64,000 bases of DNA from Bos javanicus (Eukaryota > Chordata > Mammalia > Artiodactyla > Bovidae): NCBI RefSeq assembly GCF_032452875.1, contig NC_083869.1, positions 126,114,001 through 126,178,000 of the forward strand, written 5' to 3'. Positions 1 through 11,060 of this stretch are shown here, piece by piece. A program made the position numbers and the translations under genes. Positions within the stretch are counted from its first letter, which is position 1; each line of letters starts with the position of its first letter. The notes under the pieces were generated by a model that made no database searches, was not told where the DNA came from, and saw only the letters and a program-made list of their open reading frames with translations.

Positions 1-82
1 GTTGGTGATGGACGGGGAGGCCTGGCGTTCTGCAGTCCATGGGGTCACAAAGAGTCGGACACAACTGAGCAACTGAACTGAC
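1..82 (+). mobile_element. BovB LINE, 3' terminus, cut by window edge
   Basis: Sense-strand 3' end of a BovB (RTE-clade) LINE, ending in the usual tail of repeated ctgaa units. Its body lies outside the window to the left. It abuts an inverted internal BovB segment at about 86, so this is a junction of two copies rather than one element. Confidence 0.85.
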
Positions 83-85
83 GTT

Positions 86-1300
86 GACTAGACAGACCTT
101 TGTCTGCAAAGTAACGTCTCTGTTTTTTAATATGCTAAGTTAGTAATAGGTTTTCTTCCAAGGAGCAAGTGTCTTTTAATTTTGTGGCTGCAGTCACAAT
201 CTGCAGTGATTTTGGAGCCCAAAGAAATAAAGTCTGTCACTGTTTTCATTGTTTCCCCATCTATTTGCCATGAAGTGATGGAACCAGATGCCATGATCTT
301 AGTTTTTTCAATGTTGAGTTTTAAGCCAGCTTTTTTATTCTCTTTTCACCTTTATCAAGTGGCTCTTTAGTTCCTCTTCACTTTCTGTTTGGTGTCCGAC
401 TTGATGCAACCCAATGGACTATATAGTCCATGGAATTCTCCAGGTCAGAATACTGGAGTGGGTAGCTGTTTCCTTCTCCAGGGGATCTTCCCAACCCAGG
501 GATCGAACCCGGGTCTCTCACACTGTAGGCAGATTCTTTACCATCTGAGCCACCAGGGAATCCCTTCTTCCATAAGGGTGGTGTCATCTGCATATCTGAG
601 GTTATTGATATTTCTCCCGGCAATCTTGATTCCAGCTTGTGTTTCATCCAGCCCAGCATTTCGTATGCTGTACCCTGTATCTAAGTTAAATAAGCAGGGT
701 GACAATATACAGCCTTGATGTACTCCTTTCCCAATTTGGAACCAGTGTGTTGTTCCATGTCCGGTTCTAACTGTTGCCGCTTGACCTGCATACAGGTTTC
801 TCAGGAGGCAGGTTAAGGTGATCTGGTGTTCCCATTTCTTTAAGAATTTTCCAGTTTGGTGTGATCCACACAGTCAAAGACCTTAGTGTAGTCAATAAAG
901 CAGAAGTAGATGTTTTATTGGAACTCACTTGCTTTTTCGATGATCCAACGGATGTTGGCAATTTGATCTCTGGTTCCTCTGCCTTTTCTAAATCCAGCTT
1001 GAACATCTGGAGGTTCTTGGTTCAGGTACTGTTGAAGCCTAGCTTGGAGAATTTTGAGCACTGTTTTGCTAGCCTGTGAAGTGAGTGCAATTGTGCGGTA
1101 GTTTGAACATTCTTTGGCATTGCCCTTCTTTGGGATTGGAATGAAAACACCTTTTCCAGTCCTGTGGCCACTGATGAATTTTCCATATTTGCTGACATAA
1201 TGAGTGCAGCACTTTAACAGCACTATCTTTTAGGATTTGAAATAGCTCAGCTGGAATTCCATCACCTCCCTTAGCTTTGTTCATAGGAAACTTTAGGACC
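86..1300 (-). mobile_element. BovB LINE fragment, minus, split by a SINE
   Basis: Antisense copy of the BovB reverse-transcriptase region. It begins inside the element, without the 3' terminus, and runs toward the 5' side. A Bov-tA SINE interrupts it at about 389-571, after which the reading resumes in the RT core and continues to about 1,290. The minus-strand reading is broken by stops and frameshifts, so the copy is dead. The next BovB copy starts directly after it at about 1,303. Confidence 0.85.
389..571 (-). mobile_element. Bov-tA SINE inserted in BovB
   Basis: tRNA-derived Bov-tA in reverse orientation, ending in the diagnostic ccaccagggaatccc. BovB sequence before and after it is continuous across the RT frame, so the SINE is the younger insertion. 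Confidence 0.88.
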
Positions 1301-1302
1301 TT

Positions 1303-2452
1303 TCAGTTCAGTTCAGTTCAGTCAGTCGCTCAGTCATGTCCAACTCTTTGCAACCCCATGAATCGCAGCACGCTAGGCCTCCTTGTCCATCACCAACTCC
1401 CGGAGTTCACTCAAACTCACGTCCATCGAGTCGGTGATGCCATCCAGCCATCTCATCTTCTGTCGTCCCCTTTTCCTCCTGCCCCCAATCTCTACCAGCA
1501 TCAGAGTCTTTTCCAATGAGTCAACTCTTCGCATGAGGTGGCCAAAGTACTGGAGTTTCAGCTTTAGCATCATTCCTTCCAAAGAACACCTAGGGCTGAT
1601 CTCCTTCAGAATGGACTGGTTGGATCTCCTTGCAGTCCAAGGGACTCTCAAGAGTCTTCTCTAACATCACAGTTCAAAAGCATCAATTCTTCGGCACTCA
1701 GCCTTCTTCACAGTCCAACTCTCACATCCATACATGACTACTGGAAAAACCATAGCCTTGACTAGACGGACCTTTGTTGGCAAAGTAATGTCTCTGCTTT
1801 TCAATATGCTATCTAGGTTGGTCATAACTTTCCTTCCAAGGAGTAAGCGTCTTTTAATTTCATGCCTGCAGTCACCATCTGCAGTGATTTTGGAGCCCCA
1901 AAAAATAAAGTCTGACATTGTTTCCACTGTTTCCCCATCTATTTCCCATGAAGTGATGGGGCCAGATGCCATGATCTTAATTTTCTGAATGTTGAGCTTT
2001 AAGCCAACTTCTTCACTCTCTTCTTTCACTTTCATCAAGAGGCTTTTTAGTTCCTCTTCACTTTCTGTCATAAGGGTGGTGTCATCTGCATATCTGAGGT
2101 TATTGATATTTCTCCCGGCAATCTTGATTCCAGCTTGTGCTTCCTCCAGCCCAGCATTTCTCATGATGTACTCTGCATATAAGTTAAATAAGCAAGGTGA
2201 CAATATACAGCCTTGATGTACTCCTTTTCCTATTTGGAACCAGTCTGTTGTTCCATGTCCAGTTCTAACTGTTGCTTCCTGACCTGCATACAGGTTTCTC
2301 AAGAGGCAGGTCAGGTGGTCTGGTATTCCCATCTCTTTCAGAATTTTCCACAGTTTATCGTGATCCACACAGTCAAAGGCTTTGGTATAGTCAATAAAGC
2401 AAAAATAGATGTTTTTCGATGATCCAGCGGATGTTGGCAATTTGATCTCTAG
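1303..2452 (-). mobile_element. BovB LINE, minus, long open RT frame
   Basis: Antisense BovB starting with its 3' tip (cagttcagttcagttcag at 1,303) and truncated on the 5' side at about 2,452. Read on the minus strand, 2,572 to 1,667 is open for about 300 codons and carries the reverse-transcriptase core. Motif A lies around FIDYTKAFDCVDH, motif B around HQGCILSPCLFN and motif C is LRYADD. The first codons of that open frame (2,453-2,572) are not BovB but flanking DNA read through. The endonuclease part is absent, so it cannot be autonomous. Confidence 0.88.
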
Positions 2453-2497
2453 GACTCTCTGATTGGTTACCACACCAGATGCACTTTGGGGGTTTGG

Positions 2498-2511
2498 CCA
2501 CCAGGGGGCAG
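2498..2511 (+). promoter_or_regulatory. CTCF core motif, forward
   Basis: CCACCAGGGGGCAG matches the published CTCF core (CCASYAGRKGGCRS) at all 14 positions. It lies in a 266-bp stretch of non-BovB DNA (2,453-2,718), not inside a SINE. Occupancy cannot be told from sequence. Confidence 0.6.
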
Positions 2512-2718
2512 TAAGTAGGTTCCCAAAGGCCTCTGGGGAATGACCTAAGACTGGAGCTGCAGGGGATAACATTCCCCATCTGGTTTAAATCAGTGTCTCT
2601 CAGATGTCAGCACTAAGAGTTCCCCTGGGGGCCAAATATCCAACTCCCATGAGATAGAAGAGATTCGTCCTCTAATTCATGGGTACTAGGTCAAGGAACT
2701 GGAGTGGGCCTCACAGTG

Positions 2719-2762
2719 CAGTTCAGTTCAGTTCAGTCGCTCAGTCGTGTCCGACTCTTTGC
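2719..2762 (-). mobile_element. BovB 3' tip only
   Basis: About 45 bp of BovB 3' terminus in reverse orientation (three cagtt units followed by the cgtgtccgactctttg block). This is an extreme 5' truncation. Confidence 0.75.
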
Positions 2763-2799
2763 CTCACAGAGAGGACATCAAATAGAGTCCTTTGATGTA

Positions 2800-3240
2800 A
2801 CCAGGAATTCATTCTTGTTTATTAAGTCCCTACTATGGTCCAGCCCTAGGGATGCTGCAGACAACAAACCAATATAGAGTGGGGGTGGGGGCAGGAGGTG
2901 ATGAGATGTTGAACAACTCTTTTAGGGAGAAGAATAAAGATGAAATAGGGAATGTGGGGATGGTTTGCAGTTTTGAATAGGATGGTGCAGGAAGGCCTCC
3001 TGAGAAGGGCCCTTTGCATAGAGACCAGAAGATATGATGGAAAATCCATGGGAATTTCTGAGGAATGAGGGGAACAGGAAGGACAAATGCCCTGGGGGCA
3101 AGATTGCGCCTGCCTTGATTCAAGGAGCTCCTGAGAAGCCAGAAAGGGGCTGAGTGCAAGGAGGAGGGGCCCAGATGGAGCTGGGCCTTAGAGGCCGCTG
3201 AGATGCCCAAATGAGGATATAATATGCAGTGACAAAGGTA
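2800..3240 (-). mobile_element. L2 LINE fragment, minus
   Basis: Degenerate L2 3' region read in reverse. It shows the tttattaagtccctactatgg-type terminus at about 2,817 followed by the purine-rich L2 3'UTR. The minus-strand open frames here are by-products of the purine bias. Confidence 0.5.
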
Positions 3241-3289
3241 CACGATGGGAAAGAAGCACAGCCCGCTCATCAGGCAAATCTAAACTTGT

Positions 3290-3860
3290 GTCTCATTAGC
3301 CAACCACACCTCCTGCAGTGCACTATGAATTAATATTTTCTATAAATCCTATAATTATCTTGTGAATAGCACAATTATATTGCATTGTATCCTCTATGTT
3401 GAAAGCATTCATTTGTTAAATGTAAACATTTAAAATAGACCATGTATTATGGAGCCCTTTTTACTTTTTTATTTAATAAACTGGAAGTCTTACAGTTAGA
3501 AGCAGAAGGGGCTTTTTTTGCCCTCCAAGAGTCCCACGGAAGCAGATCTACACTCACACGCACACTCTCACATACTCACACTCACTCACCCACAGTGCCC
3601 GGCCAGCACCCAGGGATGCTCACCTGTCACCTTGAGGTGGCCTCGGGCAGGTCACTGTTGTGTCTTCCACTACCTCAGCACCACTTCGCCCAGCCCTTGA
3701 CTATGTACAGAGCATGTCCTCGTTCATGGGCCTTCAACTATGACGTGGGCAGGGATTAATATGTCCACTTTACAGATAGATACGCTGAAGCTCTGAAAGG
3801 TGCGTGGAGCACAGAGTCTGGAGAAGGATAAGGCAAGTTGGGACTGGCGAAGACTAAACG
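3290..3860. other. Unassigned AT-rich DNA with a CA-rich tract
   Basis: No gene is seen. An AT-rich block (3,310-3,480) is followed by an imperfect cacact microsatellite at about 3,550-3,596 and ordinary intergenic sequence. Confidence 0.5.
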
Positions 3861-3861
3861 T

Positions 3862-4189
3862 GTAAGGCAAGGAGATCTAACCAGTCCATCCTAAAGGAGA
3901 TCAGTCCTGGGTGTTCACTGGAAGGACTGATGCTAAAGCTGAAACTCCAATACTTTGGCCACCTGATGTGAAGAGCTGACTCATTTGAAAAGACCTTGAT
4001 GCTGGGAAAGATTAAGGGCAGGAGGAGAAGGGGATGACAGAGGATGAGATGGCTGGATGGCATCACTGACTCGATGGACATGGGTTTGGGTGGACTCCGG
4101 GAGTTGATGTTGGACAGGGAGGCCTGGTGTGCTGCGGTTCATGGGGTCACAAAGAGCTGGACATGACTGAGCAACTGAACTGAACTGAA
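3862..4189 (+). mobile_element. BovB LINE 3' end
   Basis: Sense 3' third of BovB, 5'-truncated and ending in ctgaactgaactgaa at 4,189. It is followed directly by an L1 3' end, which suggests one landed beside the other. Confidence 0.88.
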
Positions 4190-4191
4190 GG

Positions 4192-4800
4192 TTATGTACC
4201 CCAATATTCATAGCAGCACTATTTAAAATAGCCAAGACATGGAAGCAACCTAGATGTCCATTGACAGATCAATGGATAAAGAAGTTGTGCTACATATATG
4301 CAGTGGAATATTATTCAGCCATAAAAAATGAATGAACTTGAGTCAGTGGAAGTGAGGTGGATGAACCTAGAGCCTGTTATACAGAGTGAAGTAAGCCAGA
4401 AAGAGGAAAACAAACACTGTGCGTTTACTCATATATATGGAATCTGGAAAAATGGTCCCGATGAAACGATTTGCAGGACAAGACTAGAAACACAGATGTA
4501 AATAACAAACTCGTGGACCCACCAAGGGAAGGAGAGGGTGGGATGAATCCAGAGAAGCACTGACATATACACACTGCCATGTGTTAGACAGCTAGCAGGA
4601 AGCAGCCATAGAGCACAGGGAGCTCTGCTTGGTACTCTGTGATCAGAGGGTCAGGATGCGGGTGGGACGGGAGGGAGGCTTCAGAGGCAGAGGATATATG
4701 TATATTTATGGCTGATTTGTGTTGTACAGCAGAAACCAACACAACATTGTAAAGCGGTTATCCTCCCATCAAAAATAATTTTTTTAAAGTGTTTTTAAAA
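4192..4800 (+). mobile_element. L1 LINE 3' end
   Basis: Matches the end of L1 ORF2 and its 3'UTR: the familiar catagcagcactatttaaaa and ggataaagaag segments, then the 3'UTR running into an A/T-rich tail at about 4,770-4,800. Stops interrupt the ORF2 frame. It is 5'-truncated. Confidence 0.75.
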
Positions 4801-5006
4801 AGTCAGGGGAAAGTAAAGGTGAGGAGAGGAGCGGGAGAGTGTCATTACTAATCCTCTGGTGGACCATGATCTCAGACAGACTTGGGTTTGAATCCCAGTT
4901 CTACCATTTATTTATCTTGGGTAAATTCCTTAAAATCCCTGAGCCTCAGCTTCCAAAACTTTATAATGGTTATAACGGTAGTAGTCACCTCATGACTTTG
5001 TTATGC

Positions 5007-6344
5007 AGATTAAAAATTCCAATTCCAAAGAAAGGCAATGTCAAAGAATGCTCAAACTACCACACAACTACACTCATCTCACACGCTAGCAAAGTAATGC
5101 TCAAAATTCTCCAAGCCAGACTTTAGCAATACATGAACCGTAAACTTCCAGATGTTCAAAGTGGATTTAGAAAAGGCAGAGGAACCAGAGATCAAATTGC
5201 CAACATCCGCTGGATCATCGAAAAAGCAAGAGAGTTCCAGAAAGACATCTATTTCTGCTTTATTGACTATGCCAAAGCCTTTGACTGTGTGGATCACAAT
5301 AAACTGTGGAAAATTCTGAAAGAGATGGGAATACCAGACCACCTGACCTGCCTCTTGAGAAATCTGTATGCAGGTCAGGAAACAACAGTTAGAACTGGAC
5401 ATGGAACAACAGATTGGTTCCAAATAGGGAAAAGAGTACATCAAGGCTATATATTGTCACCCTGCTTATTTGACTTATATGCAGAGTACATCATCAGAAA
5501 CACTGAGCTGGATGAAGCACAAGCTGGAATCAAGATTGCCGGGAGAAATATCAATAACCTCAGATATGCAGATGACACCACCCTTACGGCAGAAAGCAAA
5601 GAACTAAAGAGCCTCTTGATGAAAATGAAAATGGAGAGTGAAAAAGCTGGCTTAAAGCTCAAAATTCAGAAAACTAAGATCATGGCATCCGGTCCCATCA
5701 TTTCATGGCAAATAGATGGGGAAACAGTGGAAACAGTGGCTGACTTTATTTTTTTGGGCTCCAAAATCACTGCAGATGGTGATTGCAGCCATGAAATTAA
5801 AAGACATTTACTCCTTGGAAGGAAAGTTATGACCAACCTAGACAGCATATTAAAAAGCAGAGACATTACTTTGTCAAGAAAGGTCTGTCTAGTCAAGACT
5901 ATGGTTTTTCCAGTGGTCACATATGGATGTGAGAGTTAGACTATAAAGAAAGCTGAGTGCTGAAGAATTGATGCTTTTGAACTGTGGTGTTGGAGAAGAC
6001 TCTTGAGAGTCCCCTGGACTGCAAGGAGATCCAACCAGTCCATCCTAAAGGAGATCAGTCCTGGGTGTTCACTGGAAGGACTGATGTTGAAGCTGAAACT
6101 CCAATACTTCAGCCACCTGATGTGAAGAGCTGACTCATTTGAAAAGACCTTGATGCTGGGCAAGATTGAGGGCAGGAGGAGAAGGGTATGACAGAGGATG
6201 AAATGGTTGGATGGCATCACCGATTCAGTGGACATGAGTTTGGGTGGACTCCGGGAGTTGGTGATGGACAGGGAGGCCAGGTGTACTGCAGTTCATGGGG
6301 TCGCAAAGAGTCGGACATGACTGAGTGACTGAACTGAACTGACT
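5007..6344 (+). mobile_element. BovB LINE with 268-codon RT frame
   Basis: The longest sense BovB in the window. The frame 5,133-5,939 is open for 268 codons and holds the RTE-type reverse-transcriptase core: QSGFRKGRGTRDQIAN, motif A FIDYAKAFDCVDH, motif B HQGYILSPCLF and the catalytic LRYADD. It closes at an in-frame TAG where the BovB consensus reads on, and the rest (5,940-6,344) is the normal 3' end with its ctgaa tail. The N-terminal AP endonuclease is missing. RTE elements copy their RNA by target-primed reverse transcription, and related 3' ends mobilise Bov-type SINEs. This copy is inactive. Confidence 0.9.
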
Positions 6345-7120
6345 GAGCATGGATGAAATGACTATTGTTATTACTGTTGTTTTCAGTCTTACCAAGGCCT
6401 GGGGTTAGAGCTGGGATTTTGGGGAGGCTGCTCAGATTCTGCCCACCCAGTCACACACTGGCTAGACTCCTGCTCCCTCCACCTGTGTAGACAGCAGTTA
6501 TTTCACGACCATCAGTCCAGCCTTTCTCATCATTCTTGCTTTATAATTTACGAAGTGGGTTCATTCATTCATTCAATGTTTACCGAGTGCCTCCTGTATA
6601 AACCAGCACAGTGTGGGACTCTGGACATCTCCTGATGAATGAGGAAGACACTATCCCTGAACCTAAAGCCCTGATAGAGAGCGAGAAATCACACATAAAA
6701 ATATAGTTAGAAATTGGGCTAACAGCTAGGAGAGAATGCTACAAGGAGCCAGGGGAGAAAATGATAAGGGGCCCCAATTTGATCTCAACAGACCTGCCCA
6801 GCAGCGGCCAAAGATGTTTCACTCCTGCTGCCCTGGGACGGAGACCCTAAATCTCAGCATAAGGCAGGCTCTTGCCCAAGGGCGCTGGTAAGGTGGGGTG
6901 AAGGAACCAGGAAGCCAGCGTATCCAGCTGGCCCTCGTTCTTCCATTCTGGACATACCAGCCTCCTTGTTTCTCAAGTTTATGGGCACATTCCTCCCTCA
7001 GGGCCCCTTGCATTTGCAGTTGCCTCTCCCGGAATGTTCCATGCCCCCAGGTTTCTGTGGCTCCCTCTCGCACTCCACACAAGCCTCCATTCAAATGCTT
7101 TCATCTCAAAACAACATCTT
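6345..7120. other. Intergenic DNA with an L2 relic
   Basis: No gene is seen. A minus-strand L2 3' relic is readable at about 6,555-6,740 (cattcattcattcaatg followed by diverged L2). The rest shows no repeat or exon signal that I recognise. Confidence 0.45.
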
Positions 7121-7122
7121 CT

Positions 7123-7290
7123 GGGACTTCCCTGGTGGTCCAGGGGTCAAGACTCCAGGCTCCCAAAGCAGGGGGGCCGGGTTTCAATCCCTGGTCAGAG
7201 AACTAGATCCCACTTGCCACAGCTAAGACCTGGCACAGTCAGATAAAGTAAATTAAAATATATGCATAAAAATATATCTATTTTTTAAAG
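7123..7290 (+). mobile_element. CHR-type SINE
   Basis: tRNA-Glu-derived SINE opening with gggacttccctggtggtcc and a B-box-like gggtttcaatccc, with an A/T-rich tail. A short imperfect duplication (acatcttc / gcatcttc) flanks it. Confidence 0.85.
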
Positions 7291-7342
7291 AGCATCTTCC
7301 TTCCTTCTATCCCTCATCACTTTCTTTCAGAACACAAGTCAC

Positions 7343-7532
7343 AGGGACTTCCCTGGCAGTCCAGTGGTTGAGACTTTGCCTTCCAATGCAGCGGGTGTGG
7401 GTTCAGTGCCTAGTCAAGCAGACAAAGTCCCACATGCCTAATGGCCAAAAAGACAAAACATGAAACAGAAGCAATATTACAACAAACTCAATAAAGACTT
7501 TTTAAAAAATGGTCCACACTAAAAAAAAAAAA
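7343..7532 (+). mobile_element. CHR-type SINE with A13 tail
   Basis: A second CHR-type SINE in the same direction, 50 bp after the previous one. It has the subfamily 3' body with gaagcaatatt and aataaagacttt and ends in a run of A. Imperfect flanking duplication agaacacaagtcac / agaacactggtcac. Confidence 0.85.
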
Positions 7533-7633
7533 AGAACACTGGTCACCACCTCAAGTGCTATCATCCGTCTTCCGTCTAGAGGGGGGACTTTGCCTCCTGT
7601 TCACTGATGAACCAGTGCCTCGTACACTGTCAT

Positions 7634-8040
7634 TGTTGTTCAGTCGCTCAGTTGTGTCTGACTCTTTGCAACCCCATGGACCAGAGCACACCAGGCTTCC
7701 CTGTCCATAACTATCTCCCAGAGTTTTCTCAAGTTCATGTCCACTGAGTCGGTGATGCCATCCAACCATCTCATCCTCTGTCACCCCCTTCTCTTCCTGC
7801 CTGATTGAAGGCAGGAAGATTGAATCTCCCCCAGCATCAGGGTCTTTTCCAAGGAGTCAGCTTTTTGCATCAGGTGGCCAAAGTACTGGAGCTTCAGCTT
7901 CAGCATCAGTCCTTCTAGTGAATAATCAGGGATGATTTCCTTTAGGATTGACTGGTTTGATCTCCTTGCTGTCCAAGGGACTCTCAAGAGTCTTCTTCAA
8001 CGCCACACTTCAAAAGCATCAATTCTTTGGCGCTCAGCCT
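7634..8040 (-). mobile_element. BovB LINE 3' end, minus
   Basis: Antisense BovB from its 3' terminus to about 400 bp inward, with a small local duplication around gaaggcaggaagattgaat (about 7,805-7,825). Confidence 0.87.
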
Positions 8041-9505
8041 GGTATACAGGAAGTATTGAACAAATGAATGAAGACAGATACAAAGTGGGACGACAGCTAT
8101 GAATGAAAAATACAGGAAGTCTACTGATGAGGGAACAAGAGGCCTAATCTAACTGGTTGCTGAGAGTCAGAAATAGTTTCCCCAGGGAGCTGGGGCAGAG
8201 TTAACTCAGACTGATGCAAGGGGGTCAGACCCCTGAGACTCCCTGGTGACCAGGCACTGAACCCAGGCTGCCCCACGGAGGGGACAGAATTGTGTACTAG
8301 GCGGCTTCTTGGGGAATGAGTACCTGAGTCCTGAGTGGGGGGATCTGGGTGATGTACCCCAGTGCCCATGAGCAGCCCCTGCACGTGACCATCCAGAGTC
8401 ACCCTCCTCATCTCAGCTTAACTGTGGAAAATCCAGACTTCCTACAAACCTCTTCCCATCCCTATAATTGCAGGAACTTCAGGAGAGTTTGTGCGTGTCC
8501 AGGAACCCACCATGGTCAGGCCCAACTCTGGGAGCTCCTCATGTTGTATGCATGCAGTAAGCTCTCACTCACTGTTAGATGACCGGGATAGACTGTAGGG
8601 AGGAGAAGAGGGCAGAGACTAGGGAGACTGAGCTTCCTTTCCAATCTGGGCGCCTGGCTAAGATGGAGGCCGAATCTGGGGAGGGAAGATGCAGTGGGTT
8701 TGAGACACTCGGAGGTCCTGGTGTGACTGAGATACCCAGGCCCTGGGGTGCGGTGCCAGCTCCCTAGGGAGCCCCACCATGAAGGGGTAAGAGGGAGAAG
8801 AGACCAAGGGTGTTATGGGGCGGGGGCGGTGGGGGAGGAGCCTGGGCAGAGGTGGGGGAGCCTGGGCGGAATGGGATCTTGGAATCCAGGAAGCAGGCAA
8901 CGATGTCAGACATCCAGAGGGCAAAAGGGATGAGGACCAAGAAGAGGGGCTGTAGAGGATTCGGCAGGGCCTGGCGGAGGCGCACGGGAGCCTGGGAGGG
9001 AGCTTGGGGAGGGGCCGGGAGCTCGTGAGGGCCTGTGAGGTCCCTGGTGCAATTGTGGGGGGCATGGAGGAGCAAGGCTCCCTGGAGAGCAGCCCATGGG
9101 GCGGCCTTCTCCAGAGCTCCCCCAATCCATGTGCCCAGAGGCCCCACCCCAACCCAGCCCACCAGTGAGAGCCCAGGGTTAAGGACCTCTTCCTCCCCCA
9201 CATCTGCTGAGGTCCCCGCTACGAGGTGTCCCAGTCCAGGAGGCTCCTCCCTGGAAACTGCTGCCTTGGCCCAAATTCGAATCAGACAACAGACTTCCTG
9301 GCTGGGAGGTTTGGGAGGCGACTGGACAAGGTGAATGGCCACATGTCTGTCCTGATGAGAGACTGCACATGGTGACTTCAGGGACCCCTTTCCAGTTGCT
9401 GGATGAAAAGAGCAGCACCCTCTCCAACCTGGATGGGGCAGGAGGGGAGCTTTTCAGAACAAGGGGGAAGCACTTGCTGCCAGAAAACGTCAGGTCAGGG
9501 TCAAG
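8041..9505. other. Unassigned GC-rich intergenic DNA
   Basis: No recognised repeat or gene. G-rich segments (8,817-8,863) and long chance open frames on both strands lie at 8,650-9,430. I find no splice-site pattern, start context or family motif to support coding. Confidence 0.5.
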
Positions 9506-9508
9506 AGC

Positions 9509-9740
9509 TCGGATCTGAGCTGGACTCTCTCAGCTGAAATCTCAGCTCCATCCTAAGTAGCTGGGTAACCTTGGATAAGCTACCTGACCTCTCTGTGCCT
9601 CAGTTTCCTCACCTGTAAAAAGGGAACAATAGTAGTACCTCTCTCCTGGGGCTCTTGGAAGTTTCAACTAACGAACTGAAATTTGTCAGGTCTCAAAACA
9701 ATGCCTGACGCCAAGTGAGCTCTACATACGTGTTTAAAGA
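9509..9740 (+). mobile_element. MIR SINE
   Basis: Diverged MIR with the core cctcagtttcctcacctgta and the 3' part with caatgcctg. Ancient mammalian element. Confidence 0.75.
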
Positions 9741-9784
9741 AAGAAAGAAAAGATACTAGTGACTTCCATTTGAGAGCCTCTTCA

Positions 9785-9925
9785 GTGCTAAGCAAAGTTG
9801 TGCCAGGTATTTCATTTACATCACCTGTAATCCCCACGTTCCTCTACAAGCTAGGCCTTATCATTCCTCTTTTACAGATAAATAAACTGAGACCCAGAAA
9901 GGTGAAGTCACTTGCTTAAGCTGAA
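9785..9925 (-). mobile_element. MIR SINE, minus
   Basis: Reverse MIR: ttttacagataaataaactg, then gtgaagtcacttgcttaag. It is older than the CHR and Bov elements around it. Confidence 0.7.
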
Positions 9926-10867
9926 CTAGACTGACTTGATCAGCACTCCTAACTACCAGGCTGTTTTTCTCCACTACAACGGCAGAGGGATGGACGAGAT
10001 GGCCTCCCAGAGGCCTGTCATGGATCCTCACACCCATGCTCACAGCACAGACCCCTCCAGTATATAAAGCATTCCTGCCTCATGGAAGCCTGAGAAGATT
10101 TTCTACTTTGAGGATAACTAATAACTCAGAGCACAACCATCTCATTAAGCAATTATTCTGGGAGCGCCAAGGCGAGGAAGTGACCTCACTGGCCACTCAA
10201 CACCGCCCTGCCGCTGTGGATGGAGGTAATGGGGATAATCATGGCAATGGTAGTAGTGACAGTGACGATGACGTTGTCAGGTGACGGAAAAGGTGACAGC
10301 TGTCAGATCTCGATGCCGGTGGAGGAGATGACAGGGCAGGTAATTGACTTGATGCTGGTTAAGGAGATGGTTCCCTCAGTCAGGTATCTGTCAGCCAAGG
10401 GCTGACAGGTGCTTGGGCTGGGGATGTCCCCTCTGGTTTCAAAGACATGTAAATGAGGTTTAAAATATAATGTGTGATTCTCAACCTTGTGCTGTCTGAA
10501 TAAAGCAGTTTATTTTGGGGGAAATAAAAAAATAGATCATAGCATCGATGGAGAGGTGACAGCGGTAGTGATGGTTAATGGGGAAGGTCCTGTGGTGGGA
10601 GTCTCTCAACTTCTATCCCACCCTCCTAGATGGGGAGGGTGGAAAGTTAACAACTGCATTTCCCTCCCTTGCAGCATTGCCTTGTGGAACAGGCTCCCCC
10701 TATTAGATTCATCCCAGTACAATCTGGAAGGCTAACACGAGGCACAGTCCTTTCAGGGCTTCAGTTTTCTCATCTATATAATAGGGATTAATAACACAAC
10801 AGTGCCAGCCACATCATAAGCACTATTTATAATTTGGTTGTGGTGGTGGTTCTTTGTTTTGTTTTGT
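9926..10867. other. Intergenic DNA with degenerate GAT/GGT triplet array
   Basis: No gene. From about 10,210 to 10,370 and again around 10,545-10,590 the sequence is a decayed trinucleotide array rich in gatg, ggtg and gtgac units. A gttttgtttt tract ends the segment (10,853-10,867). Confidence 0.5.
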
Positions 10868-11060
10868 TATCTCATTTATTTATCCTTTTAATTTTGGCTG
10901 CACTGGGTCTGAGTTGTGGCACATGGGCTCTTCTCTAGTTACACTGCTCAAGGTTAGTTGTGGCATGTGGGATCTTAAGTTCCCGGACCAGGGATTGAAC
11001 CCAGGCCCCCTGAATTGGGACCGTGGAGTTTTATCCACTGGACCACCAGGGAAATCTGGT
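10868..11060 (-). mobile_element. CHR-type SINE, minus
   Basis: Reverse CHR SINE ending in actggaccaccagggaaat, bracketed by tttgttttgtt tracts on both sides (10,855 and 11,063), which may be its duplicated target. Confidence 0.85.

Noticed and set aside
8764..9342. 192-codon minus-strand frame with a hydrophobic stretch (LFLVLIPFALWM)
   Set aside because: It begins at GTG, its first in-frame ATG comes late, no splice or promoter pattern fits, and it overlaps other long frames in GC-rich DNA.
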